64,000 bases of DNA from Aegilops tauschii subsp. strangulata (Eukaryota > Streptophyta > Magnoliopsida > Poales > Poaceae), in contig NC_053035.3 of assembly GCF_002575655.3 (NCBI RefSeq), positions 378,301,792 to 378,365,791 on the forward strand, given 5' to 3'. The position numbers and the translations under genes are program-made. Position 1 is the first letter of the stretch; each line of letters opens with the position of its first letter. This document shows, piece after piece, positions 23,249 through 35,242 of this stretch. Under the pieces are notes generated by a model. It was not told the origin of the DNA. It saw only the letters and a program-made list of their open reading frames with translations, and made no database searches.

Positions 23249-26200
23249 TCACCCCATAGTCAGCAGGAAAGGGGAGGTGAGGGTCATTGCCACTTTCTGT
23301 GAAACCAGCTTCAACTCTTCTAAGGGAGTTTCTTTGAACAAGATCATCCACTTCTTGAGAGTCAGATGGATCTGCCACCAAATCTGTTTAAGGTCAGTCC
23401 ACATCACATTATTGAAAACCATGGAATTTCTAAACTTCCAGATGCACCACATAACACAGGCACAAACAGAGTTCAAGACCAGCTTATTCTTATGGGCTGG
23501 CCAAAATCTAGCAATAGATATGTAGTCATTGCCTACATCATGAGAAAGGATTTTAGATATTTCAATCCAAATCTGTTTAGCAACCACACAACCAAAGAAC
23601 CGGTGGTCTATGGATTCCTGTTCTTTGCAAAACATACATTCAGGTGGTTTAGTAATACCTCTTTTTAACAGATTATCTTTAGTCATTAACTTGTTATGAG
23701 ACAAGAGCCACAAAAACACTTGTACTCTAGGAGGAACCACTATAGACCACACAGAAGGTATATATACAGGTTGCACTCCTCTAAAATTAATAATATTGTA
23801 AAGAGAACTAGTAGAGTAGACCCCTTTGCTCTCATATTGCCAAATTAGGGAATCTTCATCATCAGTCAGCACAGAGCTCTTGATGATCTGCTCTAGGCAG
23901 TACCAATTCTCCATCATGGCATCTGAGAAAACCCTTCTAAATGTCAATCTGACATCAACCCCATCCCAAATATCTGCAACAGTCACCCCCTGCTGGTGGC
24001 AGATAGTGTATAGGGGCCAGAACTGAACTGACAGTGGGGAGGTGCCAAACCAGATGTCTTCCCAAAATCTAATTTTCTTACCATTACCAATTTTCCATCT
24101 ATATCCAAACTTCAGGGCTTTTGCAGCCCACATTACCCCTTGCCAGAATTTGGAGGTGTTCTGGGGGTTGGAGGCAAAAATGTTTGGAATTTTCTTAATA
24201 TATTTAGAGTCTACTATCTGTTTCCAGATCTTGCCCTCATCTTGGATATATCTCTTAACCCAATTACCTAACAGGCACAGGTTAACATCCTTGATGTTAG
24301 GGATACCCATCCCCCCATATTATTTTCTCATGCAAACCAAATGCCAGTTTGCAAGATGAAGTTTCCTATCCCCCTCGAAGTCACTCCAAAGACAGTGAGC
24401 AAGCTGGCTGTTGATCAGGTCCAGAGCCCATTTGGGGAATTTGAAGGAGAGCAGGTAGACTGGGATGCTAGCAAGACAAGCTTTAATCAAAACCACCCTA
24501 GCAGCATAAGAGAGTAGCTTTCCTCTCCATCCAGCCATCCTTTTGAGGATCTTGTCAATAAGGGGTTGGATGTCCTCCCTCCTAAGCTTGTCATAGTGAA
24601 GAGGGATGCCCAGATATTTAATAGGGAAGGTACCTACAACACATTCTAATATATTCTTGAAAGAATCTACCTCTCTGTCAGTGAGCCCAAGAGGGATAAT
24701 CTCACTTTTTGAGTAGTTGATCCTCATACCAGATACATTCTCAAAACAGGTTAGAACATGTTTGAGGTTAGTAACCTTATCTTCAGAATTGTCTACAAAG
24801 AGGATGGTGTCATCTGCATATTGAAGGCAGATAACACCTCCAGGGATGAGATCAGAGCACAACCCTTTAACTAAGTTATGAGATGTTGCTTTGGCCAGCA
24901 TCCTGGTCAAAACATCTATTACAAGGTTAAGTAGTAGTGGGGAGAAGGGGTCTCCTTGTCTCAGGCCTTTGCCAGTAGTGAAGAAATCTCCTTCTACCCC
25001 ATTGATTTTCACTCCAATGGATCCATTTTGGGTGATTTGCTTGACCCAGTTTATCCATTTTGTGCCAAAACCTCTTTTTTCTAGAATTTCATAGAGAAAA
25101 TCAAGATTCACCTTGTCAAAGGCTTTCTCATAGTCTAGTTTGATCACTAGTCCAGCATTACCAGAATGCACGGTGGAGTGCAGCACTTCATGTGCTGTCA
25201 CCACACTTTCTAGTATGTATCTGCCCTTAATGAAGGCAGATTGGTTACTGGAGGTGAGGAAATTCATCAACTTAGCTAATCTATTAGTCAAGACTTTGGT
25301 GAAGACTTTGAAAATGCAGTTAAGCAGACTAATAGGCCTGAACTTCTTCATATTAGAAGCATCTTGTTCTTTAGGAACAAGAGTAATCATAGCAAAGTTA
25401 AGCCTGTAGATGTCCAGGTCTCCCTCATAAAAATCTTTGAAGAGGGCCATAATATCTTGTTTTAGCACCTCCCAAAATTGTTGTAAGAAGAGAAAAGAGA
25501 GCCCATCAGGGCCTGGGGCGCCATTTGAGTAAGACCCAAAAATGGCTTCTTTCACCTCTTCTTCAGTAAAAGGAGTTTGAAGAGAACTATTTTCTTCTAT
25601 TTTAACTTTTTCTCCTTCAGAGAAGAAGTCATCCCTCAACCTAAACCCATTTCTACTCTCTTTTTTAAAGAGATCTTTGTAAAAGGAGGAGGCAATGTGT
25701 AACATGTCTTTGGTCTCTGTGACAGTGCCATTAGGACCATCTAGGGCATGAATCTGTGTTTTCCTCCTCCTTTGATTGGCTACAGCCTGGAAGTATTTAG
25801 TGTTCCTATCTCCCTCTAGGATATCTTTATCTCTAGATCTTTGTTTGGCTTTCACTTCATCTTTAAGCCAAATATGGTGAAGTTCTTGCATCACCACTTT
25901 CATCCTATTGATCTCAGAGTCAGATAACTGCTCTGTTTCAGCCTTAATATCTAAGGAATCAAATTCCTGTGTGAGGTGGGCTTTATGTTTTCTAATATCA
26001 ACTTCTATATTTATGCTCCATCCTCTAGCAAACCTCCTAAACCTCCTGGCTTTTTCCTGCCAAATATCTATAGCTTTTTTCTTCTTGACAGGAGCTGTCC
26101 AGTTCTTGATGACTAAATCTCTAAATTCTGCCTTCAGCAGCCACCATTTTTCAAATTTGAAACTGGTGGGCTTAGGGGGGCTACTCAGCCCAGAGTCCCA

Positions 26201-26911
26201 TAGTAATGGTGTGTGGTCACTCCCAATTCTGGGAAGAGCTTGGGAGCTGCCTAAAGGGAACAAAGCATCAAAATCTGTAGTACAGAAGATTCTATCAATG
26301 GTAGACATAACCAAAAAAATTTGGTTATTGGCCCATGTGAATTTTCTGCCTGACATTTTAATTTCTAAAAGACTCCAGATCTCTACCCAAGCATTAAATT
26401 TATCACTCCAGTGGTGATTGATATTGCCATTACTCTTGTCTTTTTGATACCTGACTAGATTAAAATCACCACCAATCAGGGTAGGCAGATGATCACCTAT
26501 GAACAAGCTATGTAGTTCTGATATGAAATCATCTTTACCTTCCTCATAAGGTGATCCATAAACTCCAATAACTCTACATTTAATCTTACTGGCTTTGATT
26601 GTAAGAGTGCAAGAGACAGAGTATTTGAGAGAGAGCCAACTATCAATCTCAAAGATGTCTTCATCCACTCCTACCAGGATGCCACCAGCAGTTCCTTTTG
26701 TTACAAATACTTTTCAAAAAAGATGTCTTCATCCACTCCATCCAAAGTTTCTATTGTTACAAATACTTTTCAAAAAAGATGAAGAGAGCATTTCTTTATT
26801 AGTTTCCTGGAATGCTATGATGCAAGGTTTGACTTTGTTGAGAACATCTTCTATACGGGATTTCCTGCCAGGGGCAGCAATCCCCCTGATGTTCCAAAAA
26901 AGGCAATTCAT
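23249..26911 (-). pseudogene. LINE ORF2: AP endonuclease, reverse transcriptase, zf-RVT, broken
   Basis: It begins MNCLFWNIRGIA at 26911, three bases before the end of ORF1. The endonuclease shows the NIRG, QETN, GGDFNLV and SDHTPLL motifs. The reverse transcriptase shows FRPISLLN, KLDYEKAFDKV, GLRQGDPFSPLL and the catalytic YADD of QYADDTILF. A C-terminal zinc-binding domain (about 23560-23720, CMFCKEQESIDHRFFGC) follows. Breaks: the endonuclease is scrambled by a short duplication with loss at 26655-26781, and an in-frame TAA lies at 24320-24322 after VCMRK, after which the frame continues to 23249. This is the enzyme that nicks target DNA and copies the LINE RNA there. Confidence 0.85.
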
Positions 26912-29046
26912 CTAAACAATGTTTTCTTGGGGTGCTTGCCCCGCCCATATTTTGACACTTTGGTCCATAGATTGCTATAATCTATCCCATTATGTGCCTC
27001 AACATTACACCCTTCAGGTGTATGAGGGGAGCTATCATGATCATCTATGCTAAAAAAGGCATCATCCCTAAGGATATCCACTACACCAGAGGGCCCCACA
27101 GGCTCTTTGGTTTTGTCAATGCTCTTCTTTAGCCTATTTTTGTCTACATTAGGTCTATATATTTCAATACCTATTTTTCTAGCAGTATTAATGAAATCAG
27201 GATCAGAAAAGTACTCAAAGGAATTCTTTAGGAGGGTACCTTTGTAGCTATTCTTCTCCATCTCCAGGTTGAGCATCTTCTTTTTGTTAACTGCAATTTC
27301 CAGCATAGTCTTCTCACCTACCTCAACCCTGCTGCTTTTCCTCTGAGCCTGCACTGGTCCCCAAATCTTCACTTGTTTAGGTAAGTTCCCCCCCCCCCCT
27401 GCTCCTTGATGACAGCATTGGGGCTGAAGATCACACCTACTTCTTCTTCAGCAAGAGGCTCTTCACAGGTATCCACTAGGTTGTTGAAGATCTCATCATC
27501 ATCATCATCCTCTATCTCCATTTCTTGAAGCAGCTGGCAGCTATGAGCATCTAACTCTGTGTCATGCAAATTTTGCAGGAAGGACATGGTAGTTTGTTTT
27601 GAATGTTGGTGACTCCCACTAGTTTTTCCATTACTGTTTGACCCAGAGGTAGAGTTCAGGTTGTTTGTGCCCCCTTCATTGTGTCCAGCAGGGGCAGTCG
27701 TGTCCCTATTGGCCCCTGTGTTTGTTTCTCTCTCAGATCTGTCATCTAGTAAGTCATCACTTAGATTTTCCTCATTTGGTGGCTCCACAGTAATGCCTAT
27801 TTTGTATAACTTTGTACCTACTCCAAAGATTCTGCTGGTTGGAATTTTAGTGTAGTCTTTGCATCTAATTTGGACTCTGACCACTTCAAAATAGGATTTG
27901 AAGTTTCCTTGCCAATCTACATCTACAAGTGTACCAACTACAGAGGTGATTTGCTCCAGCACCGCCCATTCAGCCCACTTTGGCGCCACTCCAGTGAGCT
28001 GCAGCCACACTGTTTGCAGCTCAGCCACATGTTCCATCTCACCATTCCACTCTTCCACATTGACTGTAACACCTTCCATTTCTGGTAAACCAAAGTTGGG
28101 GTAGCCAAGGCTAGTTGGTTTTGTGGTATATGTGGTGGGAACTTGACTAGGTAGGTCCATTCATCCAACTTCCTAATTTGCCAAGGCTAGTTGGTTTTGT
28201 AGATCAGAGAGAAGTTATGAGCCATCTCCTCCTTAGTCACCTGTCCAGCCTCTATGTACACTATCCCTACATTTTTCCCTGCTCCTAGATGTTGCCCATT
28301 CACATTAGGCACCTCCACTTGGAAGAAACCCAGTCCTGTGGCTGCACTGCCCACAAATTTTGCAGCATTCCTTGGCTTTTTCCTCACTGGGCAGTCTTCA
28401 ACCTTGTGGTTTACCATTTTGCAAATGAAACAGGCAGGAGCCTGCTGGCACTGAGTCTTGTGATGACCAGGGTCTCCACAACTATAGCAGACCACATCAG
28501 CATATTCTTGGGGTGCATTCTCCTTGCTCTTGAAGGTACTTTTGTTCTTAACTGGCTTGCTTTTCCTTTGCTGGTTTCCAACATTGTTGGTTCTATTCCC
28601 TTCAACTTGCCCTTGCACAGACTGTTGCTGCTGCTGTTGCTGTGGTATAGCTCCTGTCAGATTGTTTAGGGTGCCCCCATTGCCAGAGTTTTGAGCCCCC
28701 TGGCTGGTGCCCTGATTTTGATTCTGGGTCGACTGGCTGCCCTGAGGGCCAGGCTGCATCTGCTAGAGAGGATTTCCCCCCTGAGGCATGCCAGAAGATT
28801 GCCCCACCCCCCATGTATGTGGGTTGTTCCATTGGTTCACTGGAGGGGGGTTGAATAGCCCCTGGTACCATGGAGGGGGAGGCCCTCCCTGGAAGCCAAA
28901 ACCAAAAGGGAATTGCGGAGGGGGAGGACCAAACTGTGTGTAGAATTGTGTAGCCCACTGGGTTTGGTTACCTGTGTCTGAGTTGTTGATCTGCGATCTG
29001 TCACCTGCTCTCTTGCCTCTCCCCTGGCCTCTTCCTCGATCCGTCA
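26908..29046 (-). pseudogene. LINE ORF1, gag-like RNA-binding protein, broken
   Basis: The likely start is the ATG at 29046 (MTDRGRGQGRGK). A Gly/Pro/Gln-rich part leads to two CCHC knuckles (CYSCGDPGHHKTQC and CFICKMVNHKVEDC, near 28420-28510), then a domain with EWTYLVKFPPHIP and a Ser/Asn-rich region. Breaks: an in-frame TAG at 28763, a second stop at 28187, a frameshift near 28105-28130 where a 20-bp sequence is duplicated, and a frameshift at the C run (27388-27397). The C-terminal part continues in another frame (27372-26908). An upstream open frame reaches 30094 in the same frame and may be extra N-terminal sequence. The protein would package LINE RNA. Confidence 0.75.
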
Positions 29047-30206
29047 TGGCCCTGAGCTTGGTGAGGTCTGGAGGTGTACCAGACCACCGGCTTTGCGAGA
29101 TGGAGACGGAAATCGCCTTGCTGTAAACAGGGTCTCTAGCAATCTGGATCTGGGCCTGGAAGCAATCTTCCGTGGTGAAGTTGCGGCTGGGGATAAGGTC
29201 TCTCCTCACCCAAACCAGCACCGATCGGTGATTTATAGGCCCGCCGCTAGGGTTTGCATCTTCTACTTCGATCCAGAGCTGACCAGATATCTCAATCAGG
29301 CCCTCCTCTTCGCTTTTGCTTGAGCTACTTTCCACCTCATCTGCTTTTGATTTTCCTCGCCGCGCTTTGTCTGCCCTGTTTTTCCTCTCACCGCCAGGTA
29401 GGCCCTGTCGCCTGAATCCATCTCCGGCGAAGCAGGGGATCTCACCTACGACGGTGACAGGCTCTGACGAGCACCCGCCCCGGTGGTGTTTGCCGGCGGC
29501 TCTGCCTCCCCCATCTCTCCCCCCACCACGCTGAGCGCGAGGCGGGGATTGGAACGCAGCTCTGTAGAGGGGGGAGTCCAGCCCCAAATCCATGGTGCGG
29601 TCTCCCCGGCGGCTCACCTCGCACGGCGAATTGACGGCGCGCACTACCCAGCTCACCGGGGTGGTGGCTGGAGGGACCAGAAGGCCCTCCACTTCACCCA
29701 CTGCGCCGGAATCGCTGAACCCATCTCCGCACGAGCCCATCTGATGATTTCCTCTGGCGAAGCTGAATCTCCTGGCAGCATCCTGGCCATCTCCTCCGGT
29801 GTGGCCTCGACGCAGATCCGCGTGATGAGTTTCTGGATCGAATCCCCTCTCATGGGGATCCGCATCGTCCGCGCCATGCGCATCCGCACCATTCCCTCCG
29901 CCATTATTTCTTCCTCGAGATCTCGAAGCGTCCTCTTGCGCGCCATTAGGCGGAGGGGCTGAGGGGGAGCACTTCGCACGAGGTAGCGGCGGGGAGGTCG
30001 ACGGCGGTGGGCGGTGTGGTGGCTGGTGGCGCGGTGGCTGGTGGTGGCGGTGGCGGTGGTACGCGGAGGGGATATCGCAGGACGCAGGAGCCATTCGGTC
30101 ACCGATACGCCCTCCTTTTTTGACCGATCGGTTGGATGGAATTTTCATGACCGGGTCAGCCCGAAGGTATAGGTTGAATTTGAGGTGTCCGTTATAGATG
30201 CTCTAA

Positions 30207-31632
30207 CCTGTTTGCAACGTACTATCTACTTAGCACTAAAATGGCAAGCACGGAGCAATGTGGCGGTACATGGCGGATGGCCCCCCTGCGCAACGCCACG
30301 GAACGACGAGGCGCCGCGATTGGGGTTACGGTACTTCCGCACCCATGACCACGAGCCAACGCCACAGTGGAAAGAGCACCGGTGCAGGATGCATTGACCG
30401 TCGGGTGTGCCGTGCGCGCGCGGCCGGTGGAATGCGCGCTTTCGAAGCCAGGCGATTTCGACGGCCCGTCTCCGCCGGCGATAATGGCCGCGCGACGCAC
30501 GGACGCACGATCCACCACAGCCGGTGAATGCGGGCGCCCCTGTCGCGTGGGCGCGCGTCACCGGCCGATCGCAGGTCACTCTCAAGCGTTACAGCCGCAC
30601 GTAGTCACCACCACTCACCCACCGGTGCGCCCTGAGAACGATGTGTCTGGGTGCATGCCAAGGACCAAAAGGCGGCCGCCACCCCGTCGTCGTCGAGACC
30701 AAAGGCGCCCTACTCAGGCTGGCAATGGGCACGTACGTAGACGACGGAGACGCATGCATGGCCTTGCCTGCCGGGGCTATTTTAATCAGTGTTATTCATA
30801 CCCTCAGCCGCAAAAAACATGCTGTTCATGCACTGTACGCCTGTACCGTCGCGCTGTACATCGAATGTGAAGAAAAAAAAAACCGTTCACGTAGCGTGCG
30901 TTCTTGCATGGGTCGTCTGCTGCGTGATGGTGGACTTGTGGTCCGTATATACTTGCACGAGTGGTCTTCCAACAGTTCTATGCATGCCTACCAGCGAGAA
31001 AAATCGTGGAAAGAAACATGGACTATGGATGCATCCATATCTGCTGGATAGCCATCGCTGTCCGATTGATTCCGAGCTCCGTGACATATCATTACATGAT
31101 TGAACAGACAGGCCACGTTGCGGTTACTCGCCCCGGAATTCATCTGCTCGAACCGATCATGGCAAGCTAGTCGGCAACGATAATTGTGTGCCCGTGCTGA
31201 ACCTGTTCTCCCTCGTGATCACCATATGTGATATTCCATGCACAAGGCATTGGAACATGGGGGAGTGTGCTAAGAAACAAAAGGCTCAATTGCCCTGACT
31301 TGTCCGTTGGATTTGTTCTCTTAAAATAGTCACTTATCGGCTTGACACTACACTTCCCAATGATGAACCTAGCAATTCTATGTACCTTCTTGTACTAGAT
31401 ACCCAGAACCATTTCGAGCAAAACCAACTAACATTGAACTTTTTTTTTTCTTCTGAAATAAGGCATTTTTGAAACAAGGTTTAACATAGACCCACCAAGC
31501 GGTTAATAAAACAACTACTCTTACGACATTACAATAATCATGTGTGTACAGGAGGGGGGCAAAGGCCCCCTCCCGCGGTATGGATTTGTTTCAATCTAGG
31601 TCACCCCTACTACTATTATACCTGTTTTGACC
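30207..31632. other. Unassigned intergenic sequence upstream of the protease locus
   Basis: The first part (30240-30760) is GC-rich with overlapping short frames on both strands and no recognisable domain, so I treat none as a gene. 30780-31430 is mixed. At about 31440 there is a T/A-rich patch, and at 31551-31575 a GC-rich inverted pair (GGGGGGC AAAG GCCCCCTCC) that also occurs in similar form near 62797-62820. Confidence 0.35.
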
Positions 31633-31890
31633 CGCGGCCGTCCCTGGGCGCAGACATGTTCTACGGCTTACGACCACGCGATGCACGGCTTCACACTGCG
31701 GGTCCCTGAGGTAGAGCTCGATGGGCTCCGACGATCTCCGGGATTCGTGTCGTGCTACCGCGACGACGCGAGGGTGGCGCACGACACGACACACACGCCC
31801 GAGTTCCTCGGCGTCAGCGCAGGTGGCGGGATATGGCAGGCGTCCAAGTAAGGCAAGAGCGATGATCATCGGTGTGGCGGACTGTGTTTA
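31633..31890 (+). pseudogene. N-terminal fragment of a subtilisin-like protease paralogue
   Basis: About 258 bp are closely similar to residues 53-138 of the intact gene (its bases about 33113-33370), from the propeptide ([11 protein letters not shown]) across the prodomain end ([13 protein letters not shown]) to the start of the catalytic Asp region. It is dead: one extra base in TTCTACGGCTTACGAC shifts the frame, and GCGTCCAAGTAA replaces the Tyr codon TAC by a stop at 31849-31851. Sequence on both sides is unrelated, so only this segment was copied or survived. It lies about 1.07 kb upstream of the intact gene on the same strand. Confidence 0.85.
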
Positions 31891-32851
31891 TTTGTCTTCG
31901 TTGTTTCTATTGGCTGTCGTATCTCTAACACCCACATGGCCACGTCCAAGCTTCAAAATATCGGATATCGAGTTTGTATCGGTTTGGCTTCGACATATCG
32001 AATGTCGGACGATATGTAGATATATCAAAGAAAACATGCCTAGGTTTTCTTTACTATTCTTGTTCAAAAGTCAAAACATGTATTTTTAGTAAAACAAAAT
32101 GTATGGTGTCAATTCTTGATTCCTAGTTTATTAACTTGTTGATTAAAAAACTATTAAGAAAAGATTCACAAAATCCTTACTCTGTGATTAAAAACAATAC
32201 GATATTATATGCATTTGTACGAAACATTGTGCATGACTTTGATAATATATGATGAAGTTGTAAGTGCATAATGCTATTTCACTGCTTTCTAATAAAGAAT
32301 TATTGTCATCTACGTATTATTCTATATCTGTGGACATATCGGGCTAGATATCGGCCGTGTCGGTCGATTTTTCGGTCCATATCGAATGATATGTTTGGAA
32401 AATGATATTTACGAAAAGATATGTTATGTTTATATCGGTAGAAGCCCAAAGGTAATATATCGGCATATACATCGGTCCCATCAGCTTAGATTTAAAAGCT
32501 TGCCCACGTCACAAGCAAATAGTTACGCGTATTCCACTAACATTGAGCTAACCAAATGGTTGCAATCGTAACGCGAATCGGCCACAGAGAGACCGCACAT
32601 GATTAATGGTAGCTGCATGATACCCTATCATACACTTGGAAATCATTCGCCGCCGAAATGCTCTTTCCCTGTGGTACACGACAGCGCCCAGCACCATTCA
32701 TGGTCATGGTTCGTATGCGCAAGCCGGGAGGCGCACAGGAGGAAGCAAACGACGAGGCACATGCCCGCTGGCTTGCCTTGCAGTGGCTTGTCCAAACAGA
32801 GACGCGGCAACCACCGAATGGGTCGGACTCCCAAGACCACCGGCCATGCAG
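31891..32851. other. Upstream region of the protease gene, with TATCGG-rich stretch
   Basis: From about 31955 to 32490 the sequence is AT-rich and repeats TATCGG or TATCGA about ten times, which looks like a fragment of a repeat. From 32580 it becomes GC-balanced and probably holds the proximal promoter. An ATG at 32658 is in frame with the protease but lies upstream of the TATA-like box, so it is not taken as the start. Confidence 0.4.
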
Positions 32852-32859
32852 GATAAATA
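32852..32859 (+). promoter_or_regulatory. TATA-like box of the subtilase gene
   Basis: GATAAATA lies about 100 bases upstream of the chosen ATG at 32958. This would leave a 5' leader of roughly 65-75 bases if transcription starts about 30 bases downstream, which is inference. Confidence 0.5.
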
Positions 32860-32957
32860 GCCATGCGCGCCATTGCCGGAGCCGCGTCACCCGCTTACGA
32901 CGCCGGCCGTCGTACTCCATAGCCGCCGGCGCTCTACTTACGCAGCTACATCGCACA

Positions 32958-35195
32958 ATGTTGCCATGGGTGGCGTTGGTGCTGGTCGCGCTGTGGGTGC
33001 GGCCGGCCGCGTCGGCCGATACCGTGGCGGCGTCGTCCTATATTGTGCACATGGACAAGTCGGCCATGCCGAGCGGGTTCTCGAGCCACCTGCGCTGGTA
33101 CGAGTCCACGCTCGCGGTGGCCGCCCCGGGGGCAGAAATGTTCTACGTCTACGACCACGCGATGCACGGCTTCGCGGCGCGGCTCCCTGAGGACGAGCTC
33201 GACAGGCTCCGGCGCTCTCCGGGGTTCGTCTCGTGCTACCGCGACGACGCGAGGGTGGTGCGTGATACTACGCACACGCCCGAGTTCCTAGGCGTCAGCG
33301 CGGCCGGTGGGATATGGGAGGCGTCCAAGTACGGTGAGAACGTCATCATCGGCGTGGTCGACACGGGCGTGTGGCCCGAGAGCGCGAGCTTCCGTGACGA
33401 CGGGCTTCCCCCGGTGCCGGCGCGGTGGAAGGGCTTCTGCGAGTCCGGCACGGCGTTCGACGCCGCCAAGGTGTGCAACCGGAAGCTCGTCGGCGCGCGC
33501 AAGTTCAACAAGGGCCTCATCGCCAACAACGTGACCGTCGCTGTCGACTCCCCGCGGGACACGGACGGCCACGGCACGCACACGTCGTCCACGGCCGCCG
33601 GCTCGCCCGTGTCGGGCGCGTCCTTCTTCGGCTACGCTCGAGGCATCGCTCGCGGCATGGCGCCCCGCGCCAGGGTGGCGGTGTACAAGGCCCTGTGGGA
33701 CGAAGGCTCGTACGCTTCCGACATACTCGCCGCCATGGACCAGGCCATCGCCGACGGCGTCGACGTGCTCTCCCTCTCCCTTGGCCTGAACGGCCGGCAG
33801 TTATACGACGACCCTGTCGCCATTGGCGCGTTCGCGGCGATGGAGCGCGGAGTCTTCGTGTCAACTTCGGCTGGTAACGATGGACCGGACCTCGGGTACC
33901 TCCACAACGGCTCGCCGTGGGTACTCACCGTCGGGTCGGGCACGGTGGACAGGAAGTTCTCCGGCGTCGTCAGGCTCGGCGACGGCACGACCTTCGTCGG
34001 TGAATCGCTATACCCAGGAACCCCGAGCAGCCTCGGGAACGCTGGGCTCGTGTTCCTCGGCACGTGCGACAACGACACGTCGCTCTCCATGAACCGCGAC
34101 AAGGTCGTGCTCTGCGACGCCACGGACACGGACTCCCTCGGGTCCGCGATATCCTCGGCGCAGAACGCGAAGGTGCGCGCCGCGCTGTTCCTGTCGAGCG
34201 ACCCGTTCAGGGAGCTCTCGGAGAGCTTCGTGTTCCCGGGCGTGATCCTGAGCCCCCAGGACGCCCCCGCGCTGATGCATTACATCCAGAGGAGCCGCAC
34301 GCCCAAGGCCTCGATCAAGTTCGCGGTGACCGTGGTGGACACGAAGCCCGCGCCGCTGCTGGCGACCTACTCGTCGCGCGGCCCGGCGGCGAGCTGCCCC
34401 ACGGTGCTTAAGCCCGACCTGTTCGCGCCCGGCTCGCTCATCCTCGCATCGTGGGCGGAGAACGTCAGCGTCGCGAATGTTGGGCAGCAGACACTGTTCG
34501 GCAAGTTCAACATCATCTCCGGCACGTCCATGTCGTGCCCACACGCGTCAGGCGTGGCGGCGCTGCTCAAGGCCGTCCACCCGGAGTGGAGCCCCGCGGC
34601 GGTGCGGTCGGCGATGATGACGACGGCTAGCGCTATGGACAACACCTTCGCTCCCATCAAGGACATGTCCGGCGGCGACCAGAACGGGCCAGCCTCGCCG
34701 CTCGCAATGGGGTCCGGCCACATCGACCCGAACCGCGCCCTGGCCCCGGGCCTGGTCTACGAAGCCGGGCCGGGGGACTACATCAATCTCATGTGCGCCA
34801 TGAACTACACGACGGCGCAGATCAAGACCGTGACACAGTCGTCGGCCCCTGTGGACTGCGTCGGTGCGTCGTTGGATCTCAACTACCCGTCCTTCATCGC
34901 GTACTTTGACACGACCGGAGAGAAGACGTTCGCCAGGACCGTGACCAATGTGGGGGATGGGCCAGCGAGGTACAACGCCACGGTGGAGGGACTGGATGGA
35001 CTAAAGGTGAGCGTCGTGCCGAATAGGCTGGTGTTTGGCGGGAAGCATGAGAAACAGAGATACACGGTCGTGATTCAGGTGCGGGAGGAGCTAATGCCCG
35101 AGGTAGTGCTGCATGGATCATTGACGTGGGTGGACGACAACGGCAAGTACACGGTGAGGAGCCCCATTGTGGTGACGACGACGTCTGTGCTATAG
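32958..35195 (+). CDS. Subtilisin-like serine protease (plant subtilase, S8 family), intact
   Basis: A 745-residue protein from a single exon, the usual size of plant subtilases. Residues 1-20 ([13 protein letters not shown]...AASA) are a signal peptide, so it should be secreted to the cell wall. An inhibitor I9 propeptide spans about 27-102, and the mature enzyme probably starts near the TTHTPEFLG motif (104-112). The catalytic residues are Asp135 ([11 protein letters not shown]), His205 ([13 protein letters not shown]), Asn307 (SAGNDGP) and Ser524 ([16 protein letters not shown]). A PA insert lies about 330-460, and a C-terminal fibronectin III-like domain about 635-745. The upstream in-frame ATG (32658) is rejected because it precedes the TATA-like box and would bury the signal peptide. 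The GC content is much higher than its surroundings. Substrate unknown. The motifs fit the large SBT1-type group. Confidence 0.95.
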   Translation: MLPWVALVLVALWVRPAASADTVAASSYIVHMDKSAMPSGFSSHLRWYESTLAVAAPGAEMFYVYDHAMHGFAARLPEDELDRLRRSPGFVSCYRDDARVVRDTTHTPEFLGVSAAGGIWEASKYGENVIIGVVDTGVWPESASFRDDGLPPVPARWKGFCESGTAFDAAKVCNRKLVGARKFNKGLIANNVTVAVDSPRDTDGHGTHTSSTAAGSPVSGASFFGYARGIARGMAPRARVAVYKALWDEGSYASDILAAMDQAIADGVDVLSLSLGLNGRQLYDDPVAIGAFAAMERGVFVSTSAGNDGPDLGYLHNGSPWVLTVGSGTVDRKFSGVVRLGDGTTFVGESLYPGTPSSLGNAGLVFLGTCDNDTSLSMNRDKVVLCDATDTDSLGSAISSAQNAKVRAALFLSSDPFRELSESFVFPGVILSPQDAPALMHYIQRSRTPKASIKFAVTVVDTKPAPLLATYSSRGPAASCPTVLKPDLFAPGSLILASWAENVSVANVGQQTLFGKFNIISGTSMSCPHASGVAALLKAVHPEWSPAAVRSAMMTTASAMDNTFAPIKDMSGGDQNGPASPLAMGSGHIDPNRALAPGLVYEAGPGDYINLMCAMNYTTAQIKTVTQSSAPVDCVGASLDLNYPSFIAYFDTTGEKTFARTVTNVGDGPARYNATVEGLDGLKVSVVPNRLVFGGKHEKQRYTVVIQVREELMPEVVLHGSLTWVDDNGKYTVRSPIVVTTTSVL

Positions 35196-35242
35196 GATAT
35201 GTGCACATGTCAGTATATGTACTTACATCAATTTGAAACAAT
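35196..35242 (+). other. Short remnant of the subtilase 3' untranslated region
   Basis: 47 bases after the TAG still match the sequence after the C-terminal paralogue fragment (ATATGTGCACAT, CAGTATATGTA, ACATCAATT). They end in ACAAT (35238-35242). The same 5-mer occurs right after the retrotransposon nest (62637-62641), where the original downstream sequence resumes. Confidence 0.7.

Larger units (their letters stand above)
22705..30128 (-). mobile_element. L1-type LINE (RIX), nearly full length, inactive
   Basis: The 17-bp target duplication CGGTTGGATGGAATTTT is found at 22688-22704 and 30129-30145. On the minus strand the element ends in a short A tail (T run 22701-22707), which overlaps the duplication. 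It encodes ORF1 (Gly/Gln/Pro-rich with two CCHC knuckles) and ORF2 (endonuclease, reverse transcriptase, zinc-binding domain). About 550 bp of noncoding 3' end (22705-23248) and a GC-rich 5' region complete it. Several stops, frameshifts and an internal duplication make it defective. It inserted into the Harbinger-like element. Confidence 0.9.
21922..30203. mobile_element. Harbinger-like non-autonomous element, split by a LINE
   Basis: The left end is GAGCATCTACAACCGG (21922 on) and the reversed right end is GAGCATCTATAAC (ending 30203), with 12 of the first 13 bases matching. TAA is present on both outer sides (21919-21921 and 30204-30206), the TWA-type TSD of PIF/Harbinger elements. Without the LINE and its duplicated target the element is about 0.84 kb (21922-22704 plus 30146-30203) and has no transposase. 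A similar right end (GTTGTAGATGCTCC) occurs at 63799-63812. Confidence 0.65.

Noticed and set aside
30095..30148. ATG at 30148 as start of LINE ORF1
   Set aside because: It lies in or beyond the target duplication (30129-30145), outside the LINE itself.
30185..31170. Several overlapping frames on both strands
   Set aside because: GC-rich overlap in many frames, no domain, no splice or start context supporting one of them.
32658..32957. In-frame ATG 300 bases upstream of the subtilase start
   Set aside because: It precedes the TATA-like box and would put about 100 unrelated residues ahead of a clear signal peptide.
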